This document shows, piece by piece, positions 37,954 through 48,042 of a stretch of 64,000 nt of DNA. Below the pieces are notes generated by a model. The model saw only the letters and a program-made list of their open reading frames with translations. It was not told where the DNA came from and made no database searches. The stretch comes from Fabrea salina (taxonomy: Eukaryota; Ciliophora; Heterotrichea; Heterotrichida; Fabreidae), in NCBI GenBank assembly GCA_022984795.1, contig JALIHJ010000015.1:186001-250000 (forward strand), in the 5' to 3' direction. The position numbers and the translations under genes are program-made. Positions within the stretch are counted from its first letter, which is position 1. Each line of letters starts with the position of its first letter.

Positions 37954-39396
37954 CTAACCCCACCAAACTGGTCTGACGGGTTGATACCTCCTGGGTTGTC
38001 TGGCATTGTTGTATTTATCAGCTAGTCTAGGTCCAGCTGCAAAGGGCTTGGGCAGTCCTGCTTTTGGCGAGTTCAGGATCATGTTGGCAGCTGCCCTGTT
38101 GATGTTGCGGTCACTGGGAGATTGCTGGTAGGGTCTGTTGTGGTTTTCTACATTTCTGTCTAGGATTTTCTTTGAGTCATTTCGAGAGTGAGTTGGATTT
38201 CTCTCTGAGGGTTGTCTTTGCTGGAGAACTGGGTTCTGTCGGTAACTAGGCTGGTCCCTTTTGTGAGCTCTGTGGAGTTCCCGAGAGTCAGGTCTGTTAG
38301 GAGGAAGTCTAGGTCTGGGTGGCAAAGCTCGTTTTTCTTCTTCAGCCTTTTTAAGGTCTTTGTGGTGGTGTCTGGTTCTGTCAGAGAACTTGTCCCGAGT
38401 TCTATCGGGCCCTGCACTTAGGATGTCACGTCCTCTTCTACTAAGTGTTTCTTGGTTATCCCTACCTGCACTTGACAGGTTCTCACGAGAGTGAGACCTT
38501 TTAGGAAGTCTGCCGTTGAGAATCTTAGCACTGGGGGCGTACTTAATAGTTCCGAGGAGTTTGTTCGAAGAGTTAGCACTGGAGTAAGACTGCATTTGGA
38601 TATGCCTTTGAATAGGGGGCATTTGCAGGATTTTTTCGCAGGTAGGTCTCATCTTGGGATTAACCTGGAGAAGAGACTTAATGACGTTAGACAAGTCGTT
38701 TGAGTAACGAGGAGGAATGGGAGGGTAAGCTCCCTGAATTACCTTTCTGTAGAGGCCTTGCATGTCTCTAGCAGTGAAGGGGGGACTTTTGGTAGTCATT
38801 TCATAAATAACGCAACCCAAACTCCAAATATCGGAGGAATAAGTATAAGGGTTGTCCTTCCAAACTTCTGGACTCGCATAGTAAGGAGTGCCAGTTTGAG
38901 TGTGCGCCATCATAGTTTTCATCACTTTTGAAACGTTGAGGTCGGCTAGCTTGTAATTTCCATCTTTGGTGATGAAGATGTTGGCGCACTTCAAGTCACG
39001 GTGCATGATTTTCATGTCGTGAAGGGCCTTGAGCCCCATTGTTACTTGCAGCAAGCAGTTCCAAATTTCATCTTCTTCGAAGAAGCTGCGTTGTTGCTTG
39101 TGCTTGTTGATCTTCATAAGGAGGTCGCCTCCTTCAGCGAATTCCATAGCCACACACAGAGTCCGGGACTCCTCGTCTATAAAGGCTTCTTTGTAGGCTA
39201 CTATTCCTTCGTGCGATATTGACGCCAGTATTCTTACTTCGTTCAGGGCATTTTCTTTTTCTCGGGCTCCTAAGTTCCCTAATCGGACCTTCTTAAGTGC
39301 CAAAATTTCTCCCGACTTCTTGTTGCGCACTTTAAAAACGTTCGAAAAAGCTCCTTCACCTAGTTTTTGTATAATTTCAAAGTCTTTGAGTGACAT
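37954..39396 (-). CDS. NIMA-related kinase (NEK) with DLN in place of DFG
   Basis: A 480-residue kinase. The domain covers residues 1-265: GEGAFSNVFKV loop, LALKKVRLG with the ATP lysine, HRDLKCANIFI, then ADLNVSKV instead of DFG, and TGTPYYASPEVWKDNPY. The DLN-V-S-K plus PYYASPEVW combination is typical of the NEK branch that includes Chlamydomonas FA2, linked to cilia and basal bodies; the Asp that binds magnesium is kept. The C-terminal 215 residues are Arg/Pro/Ser-rich and disordered. Ciliates have large NEK families that set cilia length. Its role is inferred from the branch. Confidence 0.92.
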   Translation of the reverse strand: MSLKDFEIIQKLGEGAFSNVFKVRNKKSGEILALKKVRLGNLGAREKENALNEVRILASISHEGIVAYKEAFIDEESRTLCVAMEFAEGGDLLMKINKHKQQRSFFEEDEIWNCLLQVTMGLKALHDMKIMHRDLKCANIFITKDGNYKLADLNVSKVMKTMMAHTQTGTPYYASPEVWKDNPYTYSSDIWSLGCVIYEMTTKSPPFTARDMQGLYRKVIQGAYPPIPPRYSNDLSNVIKSLLQVNPKMRPTCEKILQMPPIQRHIQMQSYSSANSSNKLLGTIKYAPSAKILNGRLPKRSHSRENLSSAGRDNQETLSRRGRDILSAGPDRTRDKFSDRTRHHHKDLKKAEEEKRALPPRPRLPPNRPDSRELHRAHKRDQPSYRQNPVLQQRQPSERNPTHSRNDSKKILDRNVENHNRPYQQSPSDRNINRAAANMILNSPKAGLPKPFAAGPRLADKYNNARQPRRYQPVRPVWWG

Positions 39397-39477
39397 TTAT
39401 AAGAAATGCAAAATGTCTTGACAGAAAATTTTAAACTTAAGAACACTAAGAATCTTTAAGTGCTAGTTAGTTCTATG

Positions 39478-41739
39478 TTATCTTAGCCTTCTAAAGAAGT
39501 AAATGTAACCTTTGCCTAAAGGAGGGTCTGAAGACGCTGCTACTTTTATGTCGTTGTAAAGCACCCAGTCTTGCTCTTTTTTGATGTGGGCTACGTAGTG
39601 CCCTGCGTGAACTGACTTTCCTAAGTGAGTAACTACTCCAAACAACTCAAAGTCACCAGGGCCTGAGTCACCTCCTAAGTTGCCTCCTGACTCCTCTTCT
39701 AACTGCATCATGTCTTGGTGTGAAAAGTAGTAGTCAATAGCTCTTTCTACGTTGCCGTCGCACTTGCTCAGGGCTATTTTGGCATAAGCAGGGGGAATTC
39801 CCATGGCTTCTAGCATGCTTACAGACTCGTCATTAGCTCCTCCTGATTCAAGTGGTTGGTTGATTTCTGGGTTGTCTATGTTTTCTAAAAGCCAAGTAGC
39901 TGCTATTTCAGCAGAGGAGTTGTTGGTGTTAACTAGTGCGTGTTTAGCTTGGTTTTCAGAAAAGCCCATATCAACTAATTGCACTAGCATTGCTGCGTTG
40001 ATTTCAGGCTGGGGTTCTTCTTCTTCTGGGAGTTCAGTTTCCCCTTCAGCTTTGGAGTAGCGGAGGTTCTCAAGTGAAATGGGTTCAGTAGGCACTTGGA
40101 CTGAGCACTCTAGTTTTTTAGGAACCCAGTCAGGACAGATAAACCTGTTCATCATTACAACTAGCACTTCAGGGTAAGTTTCAAACATAAACTGCTTAGT
40201 GAAGTTGGTAGTTTTGCAGCAAGCAGGGCACTTGTACTCTACTTGGACTGGTTCTGAAAAGGTAGAAACGCACTTGTTCCAGTCCACTTCTAAGGCTTCA
40301 GAGTCTTCAGAGTCGTTCACAGGAATCCACAAAGAGATTGAGTTAGCTTTGGTTGAAGAAACTTTGCTTCCTCCACACTCCAAGCACCTCATTTTAGTGA
40401 TGAGCTTAAAGTCAAAGTTGTTTCCAGGAAATTCTTTAGCCAAACCGGCTGCGTTTTCGAACCTAAGACCTGTAGTTAAGAAGTGTTGGAAGTACTCATA
40501 AGCATCTTGCTGTCTGTTTGTAGAAAACTCAGGGTGGTTCTTGCCTATAAGGGCTTTGAACATCTGAGGTTTAACTCCTAGTTGATAAGGTTCGGGTTCA
40601 GTGAACTTGCCTGGTTCAGTTTCTACAGGTTCACTCCACCTTTGTTCGGAGTACTTGCCACTCCACAGTCCGTAGCCCAGTTTGCTGATTTGGCAAAAGT
40701 AGCACAAAGAAGGGTCAACAGACCTGCATGTTTTCAAGTGCTCATCTTTGGCGTACCTATCTTTCCAAGTGTCAATGCTGAACAAAACCTGCATTACAGA
40801 GTTGATGTAACAAGAGTTGCCTAAGTTTTCCATGCCTGTGTAACCTGGACCGAACTTAGGCGTTAGGGTTCTGCCTTCTTCAACTGCTTTCGAAAGTGTT
40901 AAGTTGAGGTTGGTTTCTAGTTCCATTTCAGTGATGGTTTTTTCTGTCTTTTTAAGGTCTTTAGACATGATTCCGAAGAAAGAAAGGTGGTCTATTAAGT
41001 TCTCGTCAAGTACTTCTTCGTCACAGGAGTAACAGTGTATAGAAGCTGAACCCTCAGGAGTGATTGTCCCTAGTTTGCAAGCCACAGGGTGTCCAGTGGT
41101 TTGGAAATGCTCCAGTCCGTGGTTGTTGCCTCCGCTTCCGTCATATTGCCTTCTGCCACATCCTAAGTTTCCACAAGTTAAGCAAAGCCACAAGTTGTTG
41201 TTTAAGTCGCAGTCCTTACACTTTGCAAGGGCTTTTTGAGGCACTTTCTCGCCTTCTTGTTGCAGAGTTAGGGTGTGCTCGCATGGCTTGAGTTCGAGTT
41301 CCCAAGACTCCACTGCGCTTTGGAACATAGCAGAGTTAGCTAAAAGCACAGAGTCTATGAGAGGAGCTAAATCTTGGGTAGGTTCAGGCTGGACATTGCA
41401 CAGCAAGCACTTTAAGCTAGTTACTGTGTTCCATTCTCCTGAGTACCCTCCTCCGCCAGGTTTGCCTATTGCTAGCTTGGATATTGGCTGGGCAGGTTCC
41501 TCTACTAAAAACATCTTCATGTTGAGGACCAAAGGGTGGTTGTGCATGACACAGTGCTGTGAAGAATGCTCTGCAGGGCACCCTCCGTTGAAGCACTTAA
41601 GACAAACATCGAGGCCTGAGTCTTCTTTCTAAGTAAACCTTACGGCTGTAGCAAAGCACTTGGTGCACTCGTCTTTGTGAATTAGTTTTCCTCGCAAGTC
41701 AGTGGTGTAGAATTCTGGCGTAAGATGACTACAAGACAT
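39478..41739 (-). CDS. USP5: Ubiquitin-specific protease USP5/USP13 (isopeptidase T), two exons
   Basis: Exons 41644-41739 and 39478-41628 give 748 residues. The 15-nt intron removal supplies the N-terminal cryptic zinc finger (CTKCFATA joined to KEDSGLDVCLKCFNGG). The ZnF-UBP follows (CKDCDLNNNLWLCLTCGNLG, HGLEHFQTTGHPV), which reads free ubiquitin C termini. The catalytic Cys is in LGNSCYINSVMQVLF, and the His in VHAGHYVAHIKK. Two UBA domains lie in between, LVQLVDMGFSENQAKHAL and SMLEAMGIPPAYAKIALSK. This architecture is specific to isopeptidase T, which disassembles unanchored polyubiquitin. Confidence 0.96.
41629..41643 (-). other. 15-nt intron in USP5
   Basis: GTAAGGTTTACTTAG, phase 0 after codon 32. 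Removal joins two halves of the N-terminal zinc finger; retention gives an in-frame TAG. Confidence 0.94.
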
Positions 41740-41776
41740 TTTAACTATCAGAAGAGTCAGTTAAAAAAATTAAAAC

Positions 41777-42685
41777 ATGTCGGGTGTTAAACCTTGTGCA
41801 AAGGGCTGCGAACAGATCTCAAAAGTGTGTATAGACGAAGAAAGTTTAGGAATTGAAGTGAAACCACTTGGGTCCACTCTTAGGGCAAAGTCCCTCAACA
41901 TAGACCCCAAGCCTAACACTGCGCAAGACTACGTCTTCAAAACACACTCTCATTCCCAAAGATTTTCTAAGATTCAAAAACTTCCCAAAGCCAATAAAAT
42001 GGAACACTTATATAATACATACCTGTACTTAAGCTACGCCCAAAGACTCCCCACTCTCCCTGCTCCTTCACCATTAGACTTGCCCAAACGGTGCAATGGT
42101 GAAAAAACACTAGTTTTGGACCTAGACGAGACCCTTGTGCACTGCGTCAGCGGCACGCTCAGCAACGCTGTGCACCTTACCATGGACACGCCTAATTCCC
42201 AGAGAGTCCCTATCTCTATGTTTGTGAGGCCATACGCCCAAGAACTACTTAAAGCTGCTTCCCTTGAGTTTGAAGTTGTTGTGTTTACTGCTTCTCACCA
42301 GTTCTACGCTGACAAAGTTTTGGACTATTTGGACCCTGAAGGTGAATTAATTCACCACAGACTGTACAGGCACCACTGCACTTCTGTGGAAGGCTTTAAC
42401 GTTAAGGACTTAAGAGTCCTAGGAAGGGACCTTTCGAAAGTAGTTATTGTAGATAACTGCGCAATAAGCTTTGCTTACCAGTTAGAAAACGGAGTTCCAA
42501 TCCTGAGTTGGTACAGCGACATCGAAGACAGGGAGCTCCAGAAACTCATCATTTACCTCAAAATGGCTCAAAAAGCAGAAGACGTCAGAAAACTCAACAG
42601 AAAGACTTTTAACCTTCGATCTTTCTGCAGCGAGTATGAAAAAGCTTCTTACTCCTCTGATAAAGAAAACTACAAACCTAAATAA
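41777..42685 (+). CDS. SCP/Dullard-type FCP1-like phosphatase
   Basis: A 302-residue protein. From residue 112 it has the HAD-fold FCP1 homology domain: KTLVLDLDETLVHC with the catalytic DxDxT, ISMFVRPYAQELLK, EVVVFTASHQFYADKVLDYL, HHRLYRHHCTSVEGFNVKDL, and KVVIVDNCAISFAYQLENG. The family dephosphorylates serine in targets such as the RNA polymerase II CTD (SCP) or lipin (CTDNEP1/Dullard). No transmembrane helix is present at the N terminus, favouring the SCP group. The N-terminal 110 residues are basic and unordered. Confidence 0.92.
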   Translation: MSGVKPCAKGCEQISKVCIDEESLGIEVKPLGSTLRAKSLNIDPKPNTAQDYVFKTHSHSQRFSKIQKLPKANKMEHLYNTYLYLSYAQRLPTLPAPSPLDLPKRCNGEKTLVLDLDETLVHCVSGTLSNAVHLTMDTPNSQRVPISMFVRPYAQELLKAASLEFEVVVFTASHQFYADKVLDYLDPEGELIHHRLYRHHCTSVEGFNVKDLRVLGRDLSKVVIVDNCAISFAYQLENGVPILSWYSDIEDRELQKLIIYLKMAQKAEDVRKLNRKTFNLRSFCSEYEKASYSSDKENYKPK

Positions 42686-42712
42686 TACAAAATTAAGCGT
42701 CTATTTACATTT

Positions 42713-45700
42713 ATGGCGGAAACTTCTCAATCTACAGGCCGTCGCGACTTCCTTCGCAACATAGAAAGAACTGTACAGGAGCGCTGGCTCCAGGAAAAAG
42801 CTTTTGAGGCTGCCCCTAAAGAAGGAGTTCCTAAGTACTTCATCACATTTCCTTACCCTTACATGAATGGCAAGCTCCACTTGGGTCATGCGTTTTCGCT
42901 GTCTAAGTGCGAGTTTGCTGCACGCTACCAGAAAATGCTTGGAAAAAACGTGCTGTTTCCTTTCGGGTTCCACTGCACTGGAATGCCTATTTGTGCCTCT
43001 GCAGATAAACTCAAAAGGGAATTGTCTGAGTCACTAGAGTCCAAACCTACATTTGCTTCGCTGGCTAAAATGGGCATTCCAGAAGAAGAGATCCCCAACT
43101 TCACTGACCCTGCTTACTGGTGCTCTTACTTCCCTTCTTACGCCAAAAATGACTTAATCAGTTTGGGCACTTCCATTGACTGGAGGCGTTCTTTCATCAC
43201 AACAGAAATCAATCCTTACTACGACTCCTTTGTGAAGTGGCAGTTTGCCAGGCTGCTTGAAAGCGGAAAAGTCCAGTTCGGAAAAAGGTACACAGTGTTT
43301 TCTGAAAGGGACGGAGGACCCTGTGCTGACCATGACCGACAAACAGGTGAAGGAGTGGGACCTCAAGAGTACACACTTATTAAAATCCAGGTCCTCCCGC
43401 CTTTCAAAGGGCCCCTTGCTGAGCTCGAAGGCAAAAACGTGTACTTAGTAGCTGCTACTTTGAGACCTGAAACTATGTATGGGCAAACTAACTGTTTTCT
43501 GCTTCCAGACGGAGTTTACGGGGCTTTTGAGATGAAAGACGGTGATGTTTTTATCTGTTCAGAGAGAAGCATGAGGAACATGTCTTACCAAGGACTTACG
43601 CAGGAAGAAGGCAAGTACACCAAACTCATGGACGTCCAGGGCACTCAACTCTTAGGACTGGCTCTTAGTGCACCCATGACTAAGTATGAAGTAGTTTACT
43701 CTTTGCCTATGATGACTATTTCTATGGACAAAGGAACTGGCGTAGTCACTAGCGTCCCTAGTGATGCCCCTGACGACTATGTAGCTTTGCAAGACCTTAA
43801 AAACAAGGCTGCTCTGAGGGAAAAGTACGGAATCACTGAGGAAATGGTTAACTTTGAACCTATTCCTATTATAAAAATACCTGAACTTGGTGAGTTGTCT
43901 GCTGTGTCACTAGTTACTCAGTTAAAAATCAAGTCCCAAAATGACAGAAAGAAACTTGACGAAGCTAAAGACAAAGTATACAAAAAAGGGTTCCACGACG
44001 GTGTTATGATAGTGGGTTCCCAAAACGGACAGTTAGTCAGAAACGCCAAAAATTTAGTCAAACAAGAAATGATTGACTCCAACAAAGCATGTCTTTATTA
44101 CGAACCTGAACAAAAAGTTATTTCTAGAAGCGGAGAAGAGTGCATTGTAGCGCTTTGTGACCAGTGGTACTTGACCTACGGAGAAGAACACTGGAAAAAT
44201 GCCCTTGGAGAACACATCAACAACCAGTTCCAAGCTTACTCACAAGCAGTGATGCAGGAGTTCAAACTTACACTTGAGTGGCTTTCAGAGTGGGCGTGCT
44301 CGCGAAGCTACGGTTTAGGAACTAAACTGCCCTCTGACCCAAGGTACGTTATTGAGAGTCTTTCAGACTCAACTATTTACATGGCTTACTACACAGTAGC
44401 TCACTACTTGCAAGGCGGAGTGCTTGAAGGAACGACTCCAGGTTCAGGCAACATACTTCCTGAACAGATGACAAAAGAAGTTTGGGACTACATCTTTTTG
44501 AAAAGAGACGAGTACCCGGAAACCACCATTAACAAAGACACTTTGGAGTTTATGAGGAAAGAATTTCAGTACTGGTACCCCTTGGACTTAAGGTGCAGCG
44601 GCAAAGACCTCATCAGGAACCACTTGACAATGAGTTTGTACAACCACGCAGCAATCTGGGACGATAAACCTGAGTTGTGGCCTAGGTCTTTCTTCTGCAA
44701 CGGCTACGCTATGCTCAACAACGAAAAGATGTCCAAAAGCACTGGGAACTTTCTGACCCTCAGAGACTGCATTGAAAAGTTCGGAGCTGACGCTTCACGA
44801 GTTGCTTTGGCTGAAGCTGGGGACTCTTTGGACGACGCTAACTTCACTGAAGAAACAGCTAACAACGCTGTTTTGAAGCTTTACACTCTGCACAGGTGGA
44901 TCAAAGAACAACTTGAGCACATTGGCGAAATGCGTTCAGGAGAGTACAACTACTTCGACAGGATGTTTGACAACAAGATAAACCAAGCAGTGGCTGAAAC
45001 CAAAAAACACTTTGACGAAATGATGTTTAGAGAAGCACTTAAGTCGTGCTTTTATGACCTTTACCACTCAAAAGAAGACTACCACATTTACGTAGGAGTT
45101 ATGCACAGAGACTTGTTTGTTAAGTACATAGAAACCCAGTTGTTGGTGCTGTGTCCAATAACTCCACACTTCTGTGAAAGCTGCTGGGAAATGCTCAACG
45201 AAACTCTCGGTCGGGAAAAAACCCAGGTAGTGAACCAACTCTTCCCAGCACTGCAAGCTGAAGTAGACTCCTTGCTTATAAGACAAGCTCACTACATTTC
45301 ACAAAACATGCGCAATGCCAGAATATCCAAAGCAAAACTAGACGGGGACTACAACTTGGACAAAAAGTTCAGAAAAAACAAAGAAGAAAAGAAACTCTCA
45401 GAAGAAGAAAAAGAAAAAATGAAGCAAGAAAGAGACAAACTCAAGGACGAAAAAACCAACAGAGCAGTTATCTACATAGCCACTGAACACCCCAGCCTCA
45501 ACAAACAAATACTGGAAGCCCTTAACTCACTCCACACTTCAAACCCCCAAGCTCAGAAAAAAGACTACATGCAAAGTGTCAAGAGCCTAGGACTCCCTAA
45601 AAAAGAAATGCAGAAGTCCATGCAGTTTGCTTCCCACATACTCAACGACTTCGAAGAAAGAGGACCAGAAGCCTTTGAAACCACTACTCCTTTTGACGAA

Positions 45701-45862
45701 AGTCAAGTTTGGCACCAAATGGTGGAGTACCTCAAAAAAGACCTAGGACTGCAAGAGGTTTTAATAGTTCCCAACACCGAACCCATTCCCCAAGACAACA
45801 CCAACCTCCGAGAGCAAGCTACTCCAGGCAATCCCCAGTTCTTCTTTTATCGGTTAACTTAA
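42713..45862 (+). CDS. LARS1: Cytosolic leucyl-tRNA synthetase
   Basis: A 1049-residue class I synthetase of the archaeal/eukaryotic cytosolic type. The HIGH motif is HLGHAFSLSK at residues 56-65 after FPYPYMNGKL. The CP1 editing domain includes LRPETMYGQTN and MDKGTGVVTSVPSDAPDDY. KMSKSTGN near residue 672 is the KMSKS loop. A Lys/Glu-rich region around residues 885-910 separates the anticodon-binding domain from the C-terminal domain. The frame is intact and full length with standard stop codons, which is good evidence against codon reassignment. The downstream CFAP210 ATG follows its stop by 2 nt. Confidence 0.97.
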   Translation: MAETSQSTGRRDFLRNIERTVQERWLQEKAFEAAPKEGVPKYFITFPYPYMNGKLHLGHAFSLSKCEFAARYQKMLGKNVLFPFGFHCTGMPICASADKLKRELSESLESKPTFASLAKMGIPEEEIPNFTDPAYWCSYFPSYAKNDLISLGTSIDWRRSFITTEINPYYDSFVKWQFARLLESGKVQFGKRYTVFSERDGGPCADHDRQTGEGVGPQEYTLIKIQVLPPFKGPLAELEGKNVYLVAATLRPETMYGQTNCFLLPDGVYGAFEMKDGDVFICSERSMRNMSYQGLTQEEGKYTKLMDVQGTQLLGLALSAPMTKYEVVYSLPMMTISMDKGTGVVTSVPSDAPDDYVALQDLKNKAALREKYGITEEMVNFEPIPIIKIPELGELSAVSLVTQLKIKSQNDRKKLDEAKDKVYKKGFHDGVMIVGSQNGQLVRNAKNLVKQEMIDSNKACLYYEPEQKVISRSGEECIVALCDQWYLTYGEEHWKNALGEHINNQFQAYSQAVMQEFKLTLEWLSEWACSRSYGLGTKLPSDPRYVIESLSDSTIYMAYYTVAHYLQGGVLEGTTPGSGNILPEQMTKEVWDYIFLKRDEYPETTINKDTLEFMRKEFQYWYPLDLRCSGKDLIRNHLTMSLYNHAAIWDDKPELWPRSFFCNGYAMLNNEKMSKSTGNFLTLRDCIEKFGADASRVALAEAGDSLDDANFTEETANNAVLKLYTLHRWIKEQLEHIGEMRSGEYNYFDRMFDNKINQAVAETKKHFDEMMFREALKSCFYDLYHSKEDYHIYVGVMHRDLFVKYIETQLLVLCPITPHFCESCWEMLNETLGREKTQVVNQLFPALQAEVDSLLIRQAHYISQNMRNARISKAKLDGDYNLDKKFRKNKEEKKLSEEEKEKMKQERDKLKDEKTNRAVIYIATEHPSLNKQILEALNSLHTSNPQAQKKDYMQSVKSLGLPKKEMQKSMQFASHILNDFEERGPEAFETTTPFDESQVWHQMVEYLKKDLGLQEVLIVPNTEPIPQDNTNLREQATPGNPQFFFYRLT

Positions 45863-45864
45863 AA

Positions 45865-47277
45865 ATGGCTCAGGAGTTTGGAAAGAACATTGCAGTTATT
45901 GGGATGTCTGACCTAGACCGCATAAGACGCACTTGCTCTGGAGAAGGCTACGAAGAACAGGACCAAAAACGCCGCAAACAAGCCAGAGAAACGCTCCACG
46001 AAAAGAGCAAAGCAAGAATGCACCACTGGGGCAACTCAGTAGAAGCCCTGCGCGAGAAAAAGGAACAAGACCGCTACAAGAAGTTCGAAGCCCAAGAACT
46101 CGAAAGACGCCGAATCGACGCTGAAGAAGAACAAATCCAACAAGAAAAACGCAACCAAGCAATCGAGCGGGCTAACAAGATAATGCACGACTCCTCCGAC
46201 AAGGTAAAAGCTTTCCACAGCAAAATGCTTATGGCCGACGTGCTGCAAGAACGAGAAATGCAGCTTGGAATCAACCAAAGGAAACAACAGTTTCAAAAAG
46301 AAGTAGAGAAGAAGTGGCACGAGTTAGAAGAACAACAACTCAACGAGTACGACCAAAAGGTCCTCAAAAGAATCCAACAAGAGGACCAAAAACGCAAAGA
46401 GATGCAGAAGTCCTTAAGGGACCAAGTCACCCAAAACAAAGAACAACTCGTCAAACAACTCCAAGATGAGTACTACGAAGGCAAACTCATGAAACGCAAA
46501 GCCAAAGAAGACCTTGAAGCCGAAAAACGCGAACAAGCTGAAAGACGCCTTAAAAAGGTCCAAACTGTAGAAGAAGCTAAGAAGTACAACGAGTACCTAA
46601 AAGAACTCAAGCGCCAAGAAGCCGAAAAAGAAAAAGAAGAAGAACGCAGAACCAACGAGTACGCCCAAAAAAAGGAAGAAATCATGCAAACCAGGAAAAT
46701 CCGCGAAGAAGAAAAGTTCAAAGGCAAACTTGCTGCAAGGCAAAAAATGATAGACGCAAGGATCGAAGAACTCTCTAAAACCAAAAACACAGAAGAACAA
46801 CGACTCACCTTACAAGCAGAAGAAGCTGAGAAAAAAGCCCAGCAACGCCTTGAACAAGACCGCAAGCGCAAAGCAGAACTCAAGAACCAAATCGAAAGGT
46901 CCCGACAGCAACAAATCAAACGCAAAGAAATGGAAAAATTCAGAGAAAAACAAGAAGGAGAAGAGTTCCGCCAGTTCTGGAAGAGCAGAATGGACGAACT
47001 CAACGAAATGGAACGCCAAGAAAAAGAAGAACAACGCGAAAAAGCTAGGCAGTTGCAACTCTACCACAAAAAACAAATGGACTTCAGAGCCCGCAAAGCT
47101 GAAGAAGAAGCCCATGCCGAAGAAGAACTTGCTTACCAAACCCAACAAGCCCTTCAAAACGACGAAGAAGCTTTTAACTCTTACGCTGAAAAGTGCCTTA
47201 AAGAGTGGGCTGACCAAGGCAAAAACATCACTCCTTTGATTTTGGAACTTAAGAACTATAAAAAACGAGCTGCTTAA
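45865..47277 (+). CDS. CFAP210: CFAP210-like microtubule inner protein (CCDC173)
   Basis: The true start is the ATG at 45865 (MAQEFGKNIAVIGMSDLDR); the frame also extends back into the LeuRS gene, but only as a shadow. The 470-residue protein is a nearly unbroken charged helix. RANKIMHDSSDKVKAFHSKM and LMADVLQEREMQLGINQRK match the conserved N-terminal third of CFAP210. FNSYAEKCLKEWADQGKNIT then PLILELKNY matches its C-terminal end. CFAP210 lies inside axonemal doublet microtubules. The Trichohyalin/TPH texture is shared with CFAP45 and CFAP53, so family confidence rests on these two segments. Confidence 0.88.
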   Translation: MAQEFGKNIAVIGMSDLDRIRRTCSGEGYEEQDQKRRKQARETLHEKSKARMHHWGNSVEALREKKEQDRYKKFEAQELERRRIDAEEEQIQQEKRNQAIERANKIMHDSSDKVKAFHSKMLMADVLQEREMQLGINQRKQQFQKEVEKKWHELEEQQLNEYDQKVLKRIQQEDQKRKEMQKSLRDQVTQNKEQLVKQLQDEYYEGKLMKRKAKEDLEAEKREQAERRLKKVQTVEEAKKYNEYLKELKRQEAEKEKEEERRTNEYAQKKEEIMQTRKIREEEKFKGKLAARQKMIDARIEELSKTKNTEEQRLTLQAEEAEKKAQQRLEQDRKRKAELKNQIERSRQQQIKRKEMEKFREKQEGEEFRQFWKSRMDELNEMERQEKEEQREKARQLQLYHKKQMDFRARKAEEEAHAEEELAYQTQQALQNDEEAFNSYAEKCLKEWADQGKNITPLILELKNYKKRAA

Positions 47278-47281
47278 TAGT

Positions 47282-47902
47282 TTAGATACTTAAAGTTATC
47301 ACATGCCAAATTAAAAAGTTAGTTGCTGGCCTTCTAGACTGAGAAAAGGTAAAGGCCCTTTGGGGCTTTTTAGGCTCTTCGTAGTTGCAGCTGTCTTCTG
47401 AGTTCTTATTGAAAACAGACACGAAAGGACTCTGGTTCCCTGAAGCTTGGATTTCAGATATTCGGCTGCGTTCTTCTTGCAGGTCACTAAGTATGTTTTG
47501 GAGTTTGGCGTTTTCTGACTTGCTGGCTTCCATAGCGCCTTGGAAGTCAGAAAGCAAACGTTCTTGTGACGAAAAGATTCTTTTGAGTTCTTCAAGTTCG
47601 TTTGCCATCAGAGCTGAGTTGCTGAGGTCTTCGGAGTGGTTGCCTGAACTTTCGTAGCACCCAGAACTCATTTCTTCGCTAGTTATGAGTTTGTCGAGGT
47701 TTTTCTCGAGTTCCATAATTTTGGTTTTGAGTTTTTGGTTTTCTACAGCTAAGTTGTCTTTTTCAGCTTGGACCCTGAGTTTGCATTACCTTTCCATTGT
47801 AGTTTGGAAAGAGATTTTGGACTCGTTGAGTCTTGCAACGCACTCGTCAGCTGCATCGAAGTTGTCTGATAGTTTCTTGGCGTCTAGATCTGGTTGTTCC
47901 AT
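47282..47902 (-). CDS. Coiled-coil protein of unknown function (two exons)
   Basis: Exons 47790-47902 and 47282-47774 give 201 residues. The first exon (LSDNFDAADECVARLNESKI) and the start of the second (VQAEKDNLAVENQKLKTKIM) form one continuous heptad pattern only after the 15-nt intron is removed, which supports the join. A second coiled segment follows (LEELKRIFSSQERLLSDFQG). The last 60 residues are Ser/Pro-rich with no pattern. No domain is recognised. It is convergent with CFAP210 (4 nt) and divergent from the TPX2-like gene (140 nt). Confidence 0.75.
47775..47789 (-). other. 15-nt intron in coiled-coil gene
   Basis: GTAATGCAAACTCAG, phase 2 after base 113 of the coding sequence. Retention reads GAA AGG TAA, an in-frame stop. 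It ends in CAG rather than TAG. A is at position 10. Confidence 0.85.
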
Positions 47903-47947
47903 TTAATATTTTAATTAGTCAAAGTTCACCTGCGCTCCGCATTTTTG

Positions 47948-47960
47948 TTGAGTAACTCAA
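47948..47960. promoter_or_regulatory. Palindromes in the 140-nt divergent spacer
   Basis: TTGAGT-A-ACTCAA is a perfect inverted repeat. Just before it, TGCG-CTC-CGCA (about 47930-47940) forms a small GC-rich hairpin followed by TTTTT. They lie between divergent start codons at 47902 and 48043. This may be a promoter element or a small unrecognised RNA; nothing decisive is seen. Confidence 0.25.
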
Positions 47961-48042
47961 GGGCTACCTACCAACATCATTCTGAGTCATCTTTTAAAAA
48001 CTTATAAGAATTAAGTTGACCGTTAAGGTCTTAAATTTAAAT

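Noticed and set aside
45709-45864. N-terminal extension of CFAP210 into the LeuRS gene.
   Set aside because: It is a frame-shifted shadow of the LeuRS C terminus, low in pattern; CFAP210 conservation begins after the ATG at 45865.
46473-47217. Long minus-strand frames over CFAP210 (and similar ones over the centriolin-like coiled coil).
   Set aside because: They are Ser/Phe/Leu-rich antisense shadows of Glu/Lys/Gln-rich coiled coils, a known effect of codon composition.
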